Shown: positions 18,211 to 26,533 of the stretch, in pieces
Position numbering within the stretch: position 1 is the stretch's first letter
How the letters are laid out: each line of letters opens with the position of its first letter
Source of the DNA: Caldilineaceae bacterium bin34
Lineage (GTDB): Bacteria > Chloroflexota > Anaerolineae > Caldilineales > Caldilineaceae
Direction: 5' to 3'
Assembly: GCA_002238555.1 (NCBI GenBank)
Contig: MPMO01000012.1
Coordinates: 29,902 to 93,901, forward strand
DNA: 64,000 bases
The notes under the pieces: model-generated
Databases searched by the model: none
What the model saw: only the letters and a program-made list of their open reading frames with translations
Told to the model about the DNA's origin: nothing
Program-made: the position numbers and the translations under genes

Positions 18211-20484
18211 CTACGGGGCGGGCCAGATGCGCTCGATGACCGGCGGCGGCACCCGATTGGCCCACTCCCCCTTCCACAGCCACTTCTGCCAGGTCCCAGC
18301 CATCGGGAACCGGGCCGCCCCCAGCCCTTCCGCTATCCACTCGGTCCCGTTCGCCTCCGACCCGCCCGCATTCAGCAAGGTTGGCCCCCAGTCAACCTCG
18401 ACACAGTCCCGACTCCGGGCCCATGCCAGGATTGACCGGCCCGCCAACAGGCACTGCTCGACATTCACCCCTTGCACTGCGTGGACGACCCGTTGAACGG
18501 ATGCCCTGCGTCCCAACCGCACGGCGACAACGGCCATGACGGGATCATGGCCCCGGTTCTCAACAACAAACAACCGTGCCTCGGGATGGTCGCAATCGGA
18601 CCCGGACCGCGTGTCCATCCTGGTCAGCACGTCCAGGACCGCCTCGGACCCGGCGCGGTCGCCCGGACTCCCCACGGAATCCTTGAGGAACTGGGCATGC
18701 CGGACGTTCACGCGGTCGCTGGCAACCACGGCAAGGCCAACCCGGGCCGCCGCATCCGCGGCCGGTGCCAGAGTCCCGGTCTCGGAATTCGGCAGCGGCG
18801 CCTTGTCCTTCCCAAGGGGAGACATCCAAGTCGAAACCCCTTGCCGGCCAGGGGCAACCGACCGCCACCCGTTGGCTTCGAGGTGGGACAAGACAGACAT
18901 GCCCACCGCCGAGTTCGTCGGGACCGGGGGACTGATGCGAATTCCGACACAATCTTCCCCGGTCAGAAGGTGCTCCAAATACTCCAGCACCCCTGCAGTC
19001 TCCGCCAGCCCACTCCAGTCCAGGCACGGCCCATCGCGAACTTCGGCCACCGAAACGGGAAGCGAAGGACCAAGCCTGTGCAACAAGGCCTGCACCACAT
19101 GGTCGGGGCGGCCCCTTCCCAAACTGAGCATCCATCGGCGCACCGACCACCCAACTTGCCGAGCCGCCTCGCCGGCCTGCCAGGACTGCTGCCAGCCCGA
19201 CCGCCGGCAGCCAATGATCAACTGGTTCCAGGCAACGGGGTCCGCCACATCGGAGCACGAACCCAAGGCCTGGGATCCGCGGGGCCCACCCGTCTCCAGG
19301 TTTGAGCGCAGGTGCCGTCGAGCCTCGGACAACGCGGGTTGAATTTGGTCCTGTAGGTTCACGGCCATCGCATAGCCGCGCCAGACCAGTTCGTCAACGG
19401 GAAGGTCCCAGGCCCCCACTCGCCGTTCGATACGACCGCCGAATCCCTGCTTCAACCGGTACACGGTCCACATGTCCCGTTGCGGCAACCGGGCCAAATC
19501 CACCGGCAGCGAGTTCGGCCAGTCCCCTTGGCTTCGCGCCTCCTGCATGGCGGCAGCCACCGCGCCGAGCGAATCCGGGATGCCCCCAAGGTCGTAGGTC
19601 CCGGCCCCGGCCGCGCGCGCACGCTGCATGGCCGCGAAGTGCAAGGCGTAGTTGGGCATTGCATGACGATGCCGGGTGCTGCTGGCTCCCCACAGGTACC
19701 AAGCGGAGCCGCCACACAGGGCAAGGACGACGGCGGCTACGGTCTCGCCCTGCACATCGGCCAACAACAACTCCAGGTGATCCGGCAGCAGTTCCAACGC
19801 CGCCTCAAAGTAGGCCGGGGAACGAGGCGCGAAGCCCTGTCTGCGACCGGTCGCCTGCATCAGGGCATGGAACCGTTCGTGATCCGCGGCACCACCCACC
19901 CGGACTTGGGTACCCGCACGTTGAGCCCGGCGTATGTTGTAGCGCCACTTGCTCTTCATGCGCCCAAGCAGGTCGGCATCGGAGCCGGCAAGATCCACCT
20001 TAATCGTGCTGCGTGGCTGGACCGTCTGCCTGCTCGGCCTGAAGCCCAGTCGGACCAGTTGCCGCCGATGCGCCGGCAAATCCGGAAGCTCAGGTTCGAT
20101 CTTGACCACATGCATGCCGTGCGTGCGCGCGCACTGCAACAATCCGGCGCGCATGCCGTCCACGTCCGCAGGGTTGCTCCAGTCCACCACCGGGCCACCG
20201 GGCACATATCCGAGCGACAGGCCCAGCCTGCGCTGATGCAGCACCAGGGCGCCAGCTTGGAACATGCCGTCCGCGCCGGCCAGAACCGGCTGGTGCGCCT
20301 GCCAGCCCCAGCGCTGCTTGAGCCTGGCCCAACCCTCGAGCTGAAGCACATGGCCCGACGGGTGCGCCGCCACAAAATCGTCCCAGCCGGGTTCTGCATC
20401 AAAGGCCGCGGCCGCTGCGGGCGCGCCGGCCCGGCGGGCTGTGGCGAATGACAATGGCACTGTGCTGTCCGGTGCGAAATCCAA
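18211..20484 (-). CDS. Tandem FemAB/FemX-like aminoacyltransferase-fold protein
   Basis: This is a 757-residue protein whose first 370 residues form a FemAB-type domain. The family adds amino acids from aminoacyl-tRNA to lipid-linked peptidoglycan precursors. Visible marks are the opening W34...LQLEGWARLK...GW61, the 'MKSKWRYNIRRAQRAG' block near 175-190 and 'GTYDLGGIP' near 295. The remaining half begins again with a similar W419...QQSWQAGEAARQVGW446 motif and looks like a diverged second copy without the central lysine-arginine block. The start is uncertain (TTG 20484 or a GTG nine codons on). It is divergent from a polyprenyl-phosphate sugar transferase gene, which supports a cell-envelope role. 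Confidence 0.72.
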   Translation of the reverse strand: MDFAPDSTVPLSFATARRAGAPAAAAAFDAEPGWDDFVAAHPSGHVLQLEGWARLKQRWGWQAHQPVLAGADGMFQAGALVLHQRRLGLSLGYVPGGPVVDWSNPADVDGMRAGLLQCARTHGMHVVKIEPELPDLPAHRRQLVRLGFRPSRQTVQPRSTIKVDLAGSDADLLGRMKSKWRYNIRRAQRAGTQVRVGGAADHERFHALMQATGRRQGFAPRSPAYFEAALELLPDHLELLLADVQGETVAAVVLALCGGSAWYLWGASSTRHRHAMPNYALHFAAMQRARAAGAGTYDLGGIPDSLGAVAAAMQEARSQGDWPNSLPVDLARLPQRDMWTVYRLKQGFGGRIERRVGAWDLPVDELVWRGYAMAVNLQDQIQPALSEARRHLRSNLETGGPRGSQALGSCSDVADPVAWNQLIIGCRRSGWQQSWQAGEAARQVGWSVRRWMLSLGRGRPDHVVQALLHRLGPSLPVSVAEVRDGPCLDWSGLAETAGVLEYLEHLLTGEDCVGIRISPPVPTNSAVGMSVLSHLEANGWRSVAPGRQGVSTWMSPLGKDKAPLPNSETGTLAPAADAAARVGLAVVASDRVNVRHAQFLKDSVGSPGDRAGSEAVLDVLTRMDTRSGSDCDHPEARLFVVENRGHDPVMAVVAVRLGRRASVQRVVHAVQGVNVEQCLLAGRSILAWARSRDCVEVDWGPTLLNAGGSEANGTEWIAEGLGAARFPMAGTWQKWLWKGEWANRVPPPVIERIWPAP

Positions 20485-20633
20485 GCCAGCTCACAAACGG
20501 GCCGGACATTGAGAATACACTATACAGGGAGCACCGTCCGCGGGTCGGCGAGCATGCCGGGCCAACGGCGTCTCCCGGCCCTCAACCGTCCCGCAATCCG
20601 CGCGGGAACATCTGTCGGCATGCGGTTTCTACC

Positions 20634-22100
20634 ATGACCTCCAGTACAACTGCCGGATTAAATCGCGATCCTGCCATGCAACCTGGGCCGCGCCGCGCCC
20701 ACCCGGGCTTGCTGACACAGGTCCAGATTCTGTTTCTGGCAACTTTGGTTGCCATCGATGTGGGTTGCCTGTGGATTGGTCATTGGCTCGCGCATCTGGC
20801 CACGCGCCAAGGGCCGCAAGTGGTGCTGGGGCCGTTCAACGAGTGGCTGGCGCTGCCGGTGGTCCACACCGTGCTCCTGCTGGCGGCCTTTGTGTGGAGA
20901 AGGATGTACCAACGGCGCAGGCCAATTCTCCATCTGGACGAAACCATCAAGATCCTGTTCATGAACGGGATCCTGGTACTGCTGCTGCTGGCCGTGCTGA
21001 CCATGTTGCTGGTGGACTTCGAGGTCTATCGCCGGCACGTCCTGTTCATCTGGGCCATCACATCCCTCCTGGTCAGCGTGGGCCGCATCATCCACACCCA
21101 GTTTCAGTGGTCGGCCCAGAGCAAGGGGATCGGAGCCCAACGGGTACTGCTTGTCGGCAGTGGTCAAACCGCCGCCATCATCCTGCAGAAAGTACGCAGC
21201 ACACCCAAGCTGGGTTTCGTGGTGGCCGGGGCCATTCCCTCCGACAACGGAACCTCCCGGCTGGTCGGAGTACCGGTTCTGGGCACGGTGGACGAAATCC
21301 CGGAGGTGGTGGCCGCGCACGACATTGACGAAGTCATCATCGGCATGCCGGAGGCGTCCCAGGAGGAGATTGTCCGCCTCATTAGCATTTGCCAAGAGGA
21401 AAAGGTTGGGATCCGTGTCTTTCCCGACCTGTTCCAGATCATGGCGCAGGAGGTCAGCATTGGGGATCTGTCCGGCCTGCCGCTGTTGACCATGCGGGAT
21501 GTGGCGCTGCAGGGCTGGAAAGTGGTGGTCAAACGGGCCATCGACATCGTAGTCAGCGTGTCGGCACTCGTCTTTCTAAGCCCCTTCTTCCTGCTCGCAT
21601 CACTGCTCATCAGACTGGAGAGTGCGGGCCCGGTTTTCCACACACAGGTTCGCATGGGCCTGGACGCCGTTCCCTTCGACATGCTCAAGTTCAGGTCCAT
21701 GCGCGTGGATGCGGAAACCGAAGGTCCCGGTTGGACGACACCGGACGATCCCCGCCGCACCCGCATCGGCCGTTTCCTCCGTTCCAAGAGCCTCGACGAG
21801 TTCCCCAATTTCATCAATGTCCTGATGAACGAGATGAGTGTGGTCGGCCCGCGCCCGGAGCGGCCGGTCTATGTTGAGGAATTCCGCCGGTTCGTGCCCA
21901 ACTACATGGAGCGCCACAAGGAGAAGGGCGGCATCACCGGCTGGGCTCAAATCAATGGGTTGCGCGGCGACTGCTCCATCGAGGAACGAATCAAGTACGA
22001 CCTTTGGTACATTGAAAACTGGTCCATCGGCCTCGACTTCAAGATCATGGCCGTCACCGCCTGGAAGATTCTCTTCAGGACCCATCCGGACGCCTACTGA
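20634..22100 (+). CDS. Undecaprenyl-phosphate sugar phosphotransferase (WcaJ/WbaP type)
   Basis: This enzyme of 488 residues transfers a sugar-1-phosphate from a UDP-sugar to polyprenyl phosphate, the first step of exopolysaccharide or glycan repeat assembly. It has four N-terminal membrane helices (about 30-140), a CoA-binding-like Rossmann domain (VLLVGSGQTAAIIL) and a further membrane helix (DIVVSVSALVFLSPFFLLAS). Then comes the catalytic domain with 'RMGLDAVPFDMLKFRSM', 'SLDEFPNFINVL', 'VGPRPERPVYVEEF' and 'GITGWAQINGLRGDCSIEERIKYDLWYI'. The start is chosen at ATG 20634; another ATG lies at 20676. The UDP-sugar could come from the pyrophosphorylase encoded nearby. Confidence 0.9.
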   Translation: MTSSTTAGLNRDPAMQPGPRRAHPGLLTQVQILFLATLVAIDVGCLWIGHWLAHLATRQGPQVVLGPFNEWLALPVVHTVLLLAAFVWRRMYQRRRPILHLDETIKILFMNGILVLLLLAVLTMLLVDFEVYRRHVLFIWAITSLLVSVGRIIHTQFQWSAQSKGIGAQRVLLVGSGQTAAIILQKVRSTPKLGFVVAGAIPSDNGTSRLVGVPVLGTVDEIPEVVAAHDIDEVIIGMPEASQEEIVRLISICQEEKVGIRVFPDLFQIMAQEVSIGDLSGLPLLTMRDVALQGWKVVVKRAIDIVVSVSALVFLSPFFLLASLLIRLESAGPVFHTQVRMGLDAVPFDMLKFRSMRVDAETEGPGWTTPDDPRRTRIGRFLRSKSLDEFPNFINVLMNEMSVVGPRPERPVYVEEFRRFVPNYMERHKEKGGITGWAQINGLRGDCSIEERIKYDLWYIENWSIGLDFKIMAVTAWKILFRTHPDAY

Positions 22101-22321
22101 CGCGGACCGGTCCCGATCGGTGTCCCGCCCCGAGGATACCCGACGCAGAATCCGGCCCGCGCGGGACGCAAGGGGTGACGCCCAAGGCCCGGTCCGCCGG
22201 AAGCTGGGCGGCAAGCCCCTATCCCCCAACCCGAAACAGGGCGACGGTCCGGACTGTGTGACCGGCATCCCTTTGCTACCATTTCCCATCTTCACCGTTC
22301 GCCAAGCCACCGCCCCTTGCC

Positions 22322-23434
22322 ATGGACACGTCATTGGTTTCGCACTCAGGGACCGCGATTGAACACGAGCAGTTATTCGATGCGTTGACAACCCGGCAAC
22401 GCCAAGTGTTGCGCATCGTGGTTGAGGAATTTGTGGCCCATGCCCAGCCGGTCGGCAGCAGGCGAATCGCCAAGGAGCGGAATCTGGGTGTCAGTTCCGC
22501 CACCATCCGCAACGATCTTGCACAGCTTGAAGCCCTGGGGCTGCTCACCAAACCGCACGCGAGTGCCGGCCGGGTGCCGTCGCTGTTGGGCTATCGCATT
22601 TACGTGCTGTACCTCATCGGCAACCACCGGCTGCCCAAGGAGCACCGCAACCAACTGCGGCGCAGATTCGAGACCATCGATGCGCATTCACCCAGTTGGC
22701 TGCTGGAGGCCACCCGTCTCCTGTCGGTGGAGGCCAACAGCTTGGCGCTGGCGACCGATCTGCGTTATGTCAACCATCGGCTTCGTCATGTGGAACTGAT
22801 ATCGGTTCAGGACAATCGGATCCTGATGATCGTGGTCCTGGAGGACGGCCATGTGTGCCAGCGCATGCTGGACATCCCCGACAAGATGGCACAGGCCGAT
22901 CTGACCGTGATCAGCGCGGAGCTGAACCACTTGCTGCCGGACCTGAATCGAGCACAGATTCAGGAGAAGGCCCTGGAGGCATCCTCGGCCGCCAAGGAGT
23001 TCTGCCAACTGGTCAGCGACCTGATGCCGGTCTCGGAGGGAGACGGTTCCGCTTCCATCGTTCAGCAGGGCCTGGGCCACATCCTGGATGCCCCCGAATT
23101 CGCCGAAAGCCGCAGGGTACGCAAGGTGGTTGACGTCTTTGATTCGGGCCCGCGCATCGAGGAAATCCTGATGCTCGTCCCGCGACCCGACGATGTCCAC
23201 GTCCTGATTGCCGGGGACGACCGCAAGGAATGGTCCGACCTGGCCGACATCAGCCTGGTGCTGTCCGCGTACGGAATCCCAAACCAGGCCATCGGCATCG
23301 TAGGCGTGGTCGGCCCCGTCCGCATGGCCTATCGCTACAATATGGGCACGGTGCGCTTCATGGCGGCGCTCATGAGTGCCCGCGTGCGGGAAACCAGAAG
23401 CGACGACCTCCTGCCCGAGGTCATTGCGCCCTGA
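22322..23434 (+). CDS. hrcA: Heat-inducible transcription repressor HrcA
   Basis: HrcA represses chaperone genes by binding CIRCE operators and is released when GroEL is occupied. The 370-residue protein has an N-terminal winged helix (LTTRQRQVLRIVVEEFVA..PVGSRRIAK; then SSATIRNDLAQLEALGLL and KPHASAGRVPS). A regulatory domain with 'VVLEDGHVCQRM' follows and ends with the usual 'IGIVGVVGPVRMAYRYNMG' block. It is followed by grpE after 59 bases. I see no CIRCE element (TTAGCACTC-N9-GAGTGCTAA) in the 221 bases upstream, so autoregulation is not evident. dnaK and dnaJ do not follow here. Confidence 0.95.
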   Translation: MDTSLVSHSGTAIEHEQLFDALTTRQRQVLRIVVEEFVAHAQPVGSRRIAKERNLGVSSATIRNDLAQLEALGLLTKPHASAGRVPSLLGYRIYVLYLIGNHRLPKEHRNQLRRRFETIDAHSPSWLLEATRLLSVEANSLALATDLRYVNHRLRHVELISVQDNRILMIVVLEDGHVCQRMLDIPDKMAQADLTVISAELNHLLPDLNRAQIQEKALEASSAAKEFCQLVSDLMPVSEGDGSASIVQQGLGHILDAPEFAESRRVRKVVDVFDSGPRIEEILMLVPRPDDVHVLIAGDDRKEWSDLADISLVLSAYGIPNQAIGIVGVVGPVRMAYRYNMGTVRFMAALMSARVRETRSDDLLPEVIAP

Positions 23435-23493
23435 ATCCGCCTCCTGTGGACCGAAATGCTGCTTCGACGATTGTCGCCAATGGCAAGGAACCG

Positions 23494-24147
23494 ATGTCGG
23501 ATACAACCAAGACCACTTCAGAACACGAGCTCACGGACGAACCAAGCCAGCCCGACGCGGCCGTCGCCGCGCCTGCGGACGCCCAGGAAGGGGAACCGGA
23601 GTTGCCGGCGGCGGAGGCAAGCCCATGGGCGGACTGGACCCGGGAGGATCTGGAAACCGAGCTGGACAGCCGCAACCGTCGCATCGCCCAGCTGGAAGAG
23701 GAAACGGAAACCCTCGACGCCAAGGTCGAGGCCGGCCAACGCGAGATCCAGCGCATGGCGGCGGAGTTCCAAAATGCACGCAAGCGGCTGGACCGCACGG
23801 CGCAGGAGCGCATTGACAACGCTTCGCAGTCCCTGGCCGAGAGGTTTCTGCCGGTCCTCGACGACCTCGAGCTGGCCCTGGGCAACGTGCCGGCCGAAGT
23901 GCGCGATCACGGCGAGTCCTTCTTGCAGGGGGTTCAGCACATACACGGGAAGATCCAGGGGATCCTGGCGAACGCCGGCATCGAGCCGATGGAGCCCTGC
24001 GGACAGTTTGATCCCAACCAGCACGAGGCGATGCAACAGATTCCCAGCGAAGACCACGAGTCGGGAGAGATCATTGAAGTCATGCGGACCGGGTACCGGA
24101 TCCGCGACAAAGTGCTGCGACCGGCGATGGTGCGGGTCGCAGCGTAG
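23494..24147 (+). CDS. grpE: Nucleotide exchange factor GrpE
   Basis: GrpE releases ADP from DnaK and acts as a heat sensor. The 217-residue protein has a charged disordered N-terminus of about 45 residues, a long coiled coil (about 50-115, with MAAEFQNARKRLDR) and a C-terminal beta-wing domain (GQFDPNQHEAMQQIPS, then GYRIRDKVLRPAMVRVA). ATG 23494 has AAGGA just upstream; the frame is open further 5' inside hrcA but that part is not GrpE-like. It forms a short operon with hrcA and possibly with the acetyltransferase gene 33 bases later. Confidence 0.95.
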   Translation: MSDTTKTTSEHELTDEPSQPDAAVAAPADAQEGEPELPAAEASPWADWTREDLETELDSRNRRIAQLEEETETLDAKVEAGQREIQRMAAEFQNARKRLDRTAQERIDNASQSLAERFLPVLDDLELALGNVPAEVRDHGESFLQGVQHIHGKIQGILANAGIEPMEPCGQFDPNQHEAMQQIPSEDHESGEIIEVMRTGYRIRDKVLRPAMVRVAA

Positions 24148-24180
24148 CAGCCTGCCCCGCCGAAGGGATCCGGTTCCGCC

Positions 24181-25239
24181 ATGACGTCAACCCATCTCAA
24201 CGCCGGCCGGGCCGACATGGCCACCGGCATTCGGCCGTTCGACGTCGGCCGTGACCTTCCCCAGGTCACCGAGCTGGTCCGGGAAGCGTTCGCGCAGGAA
24301 CTGAGGGAGACCGGCTCAAGGCCGTTGCACAACGCGGGACTGTACAGCCGGTTGCACAGCTTCCTGCGTTCGGAACCCGCGAACCTCTTCAGCTTCATGC
24401 GGATGTTCGACGGGTTTGTCTACGTTGACCGCGGCCGGGTTGTCGGGAACGTGTCCATGCAAAAACTGGACTCCTTCGGGCACCGCTGGCAATTGGCCAA
24501 CGTGGCCGTCGCCGCGTCGCACAAGCGACAGGGGATTGGCAGCAGGCTGGTGCAAACCGCCACGGACAATCTGCGCACCCTTGGCGCCAAGCATGCCGTG
24601 TTGCAGGTGCGGACGGACAATCTTCCTGCGCGCAACCTGTACACCAAACAGGGATTTAAGCGCCTGGGCGGCATGGCGGACCTGGAAGGCAGGTTGCCGT
24701 TGCAGATCGGCCCGCGACCGAGAAACCCGGCTCCCATCTCCGCCCTGTCCGGTGAGGAATGGCAGCAGATGCTCGACTTGGCAAGGGTTCAGGTGGGCGG
24801 CCACATGCAGTGGTGGCATCCCATCCGACCGGGCGACTTTGTCCATGACTGGCCGCGCCGGGCAGGCGAATGGCTGGGGGAAACGCTGGGCGTTTCGTCC
24901 GTCACGCGGTTCGGCATTCGCCTGGGCACCGAACGACTGGCCACGGCCATCGTCCTGCGGTCGGCCCACTGGAAACGCATGCACAAGGTTTCCTGGTGGA
25001 CCAGGCCGCAGCAGTACGGCCAGTACGAGGACGGCATGCTCGACACCTTGGCCGGGCTGATGGCTGCGCAGGACCACTGCCGGATCCACGTGCAGGTGGA
25101 CGCCGATCACCGCCAGGCAGTCGAAGGCCTGACGGCCATGGGCTTGCGGATCAAGCCGTCCCTGGACACCATGCGTTGCGAACTGACGCCGGAGCGACGT
25201 GAACCGGCCGCGCATCGAAGATTTCGCCTCCGGCCGTGA
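24181..25239 (+). CDS. GNAT family N-acetyltransferase
   Basis: This is a 352-residue protein with one clear GNAT domain in its first half: the acetyl-CoA-binding motif A reads NVAVAASHKRQGIGSRLV, followed by 'RTDNLPARNLYTKQGFKRLG'. The second half (from about residue 180) is of unclear fold and may be a degenerate second acetyltransferase domain, with 'HIHVQVDADHRQAVEGLTAMG'-like features near the end. The substrate is unknown. Its stop codon overlaps the GTG start of sbcD (GTGA at 25236-25239), so it is translationally coupled to the repair nuclease genes. The alternative start ATG 24217 lies just before the domain. Confidence 0.8.
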   Translation: MTSTHLNAGRADMATGIRPFDVGRDLPQVTELVREAFAQELRETGSRPLHNAGLYSRLHSFLRSEPANLFSFMRMFDGFVYVDRGRVVGNVSMQKLDSFGHRWQLANVAVAASHKRQGIGSRLVQTATDNLRTLGAKHAVLQVRTDNLPARNLYTKQGFKRLGGMADLEGRLPLQIGPRPRNPAPISALSGEEWQQMLDLARVQVGGHMQWWHPIRPGDFVHDWPRRAGEWLGETLGVSSVTRFGIRLGTERLATAIVLRSAHWKRMHKVSWWTRPQQYGQYEDGMLDTLAGLMAAQDHCRIHVQVDADHRQAVEGLTAMGLRIKPSLDTMRCELTPERREPAAHRRFRLRP

Positions 25240-26531
25240 AATTCAAATTCATGCACATGGCGGATGCCCATCTGGGTTTCCGGCAGTACGGTCACACGGA
25301 GCGGGAGTGGGATTTTGACGACGCCTTCCGCTGGGCCATCGACCAGGCTGTTGCCAAGCAGGTGGACTTCGTGCTTTTGGCCGGGGATCTGTTCCAGTCC
25401 GGTTCCAACCTCCAGGCGATAACGTTCAACAACGCGGTTACCCACCTTGAGGTTCTGCAGGATGCCGGAATCCCGTGTCTGGCGATCGAAGGCAACCACG
25501 ACCTGCCGCGGTATCGGGCCTACCGGACCCGATTCGGCTGGGTGAACGCCTTGGCGGAAACCAATCGCTTGGTCTATCTGCTGGATGCCACACCGCTTGA
25601 TGCCGGTGTGGCACCTTTGCTGGCCTGCGACGGGCATCGCATGGGCCATTGCGCCGAGCCCATCCCGGGCGTGCGCGTATACGGCATCGGGTTCAACGGC
25701 GCGGCCACACGGACGGTGCTGGAACGGTTCGAGGGATTCATTGCCGAACATTCCGGCGATAAACCCGACTACACAATTTTGATGTCGCATGCCGGCGTTG
25801 ACGGACGCACGCGGGAGCGGACATCAAGCAACGTCAGTATGAGCGGCCTGCGGGGTCTGCGGTCAAGGATTGACTACGTGGCCCTGGGGCACTACCACAT
25901 GAAGTTCGACGAAGGCAATTGGCTGTTCAATCCCGGCAGCCTGGAGTTGACCAGCCAGGACCTGGCGCACGAGGAAGCCGGCGGGATCTATGTGGTGACC
26001 GTCGACACGGATGCCGACCCCAAGCACCGGGTTGACCACCTGGCATGTCCCAGGCGTCCCTTCGTGCACAAGGCTTTCAGCCTTGCCCGCATCCATGGTC
26101 CGGAGGAGCTCTACGCCGAGATCGAGGATTTCCTGATCGGGGAACGGGCCAAGTGCGACCCCGACGATGACGTCAAGCAGCCGATCCTGAGCATCGCGCT
26201 GGTTGGCACGAGCCGATTTGAACCAGGGTTGGTGGACGCCCACCACATAGAGGAACTGGGGCGCGGGGTCCTGAATCCACTGCTGTGCCGCGTCTCGAAT
26301 CGCGCCCTTCCGCCCGGAACCGCCGCCTTCGACGAAGTCGAGCACATGAGCCGGCGCGACCTTGAGGAACAAGTCCTGGAAGGTCTGCTTGAATCCCATC
26401 CCGACTTCGGCCAGGACCTGACCCACTGGACGAATGCAACCCTTGAAGTCATGGATGCCGGTCTCAACGAGGGAACGGGCGACGACATCTGCGACATTCT
26501 GGGCCAAACCCGTGCCGCGATGACAGGCTGA
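25236..26531 (+). CDS. sbcD: SbcD/Mre11-type DNA double-strand break repair nuclease
   Basis: This is the 431-residue nuclease subunit of the SbcCD (Mre11-Rad50) complex, which opens hairpins and processes broken DNA ends using two Mn2+. All five phosphoesterase motifs are visible: D10-x-H12 (ADAHLG), G-D51 (AGDLFQS), G-N87-H88-D (EGNHDLP), SHAGVD near 186, and G-H-Y-H near 216. A C-terminal helical part of about 150 residues should bind the coiled coils of SbcC. It starts with GTG overlapping the acetyltransferase stop and is followed by sbcC after two bases. Confidence 0.93.
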   Translation: MKFKFMHMADAHLGFRQYGHTEREWDFDDAFRWAIDQAVAKQVDFVLLAGDLFQSGSNLQAITFNNAVTHLEVLQDAGIPCLAIEGNHDLPRYRAYRTRFGWVNALAETNRLVYLLDATPLDAGVAPLLACDGHRMGHCAEPIPGVRVYGIGFNGAATRTVLERFEGFIAEHSGDKPDYTILMSHAGVDGRTRERTSSNVSMSGLRGLRSRIDYVALGHYHMKFDEGNWLFNPGSLELTSQDLAHEEAGGIYVVTVDTDADPKHRVDHLACPRRPFVHKAFSLARIHGPEELYAEIEDFLIGERAKCDPDDDVKQPILSIALVGTSRFEPGLVDAHHIEELGRGVLNPLLCRVSNRALPPGTAAFDEVEHMSRRDLEEQVLEGLLESHPDFGQDLTHWTNATLEVMDAGLNEGTGDDICDILGQTRAAMTG

Positions 26532-26533
26532 AC

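Noticed and set aside
22101..22321. Possible CIRCE operator before hrcA
   Set aside because: No TTAGCACTC/GAGTGCTAA arms with nine-base spacing are present.
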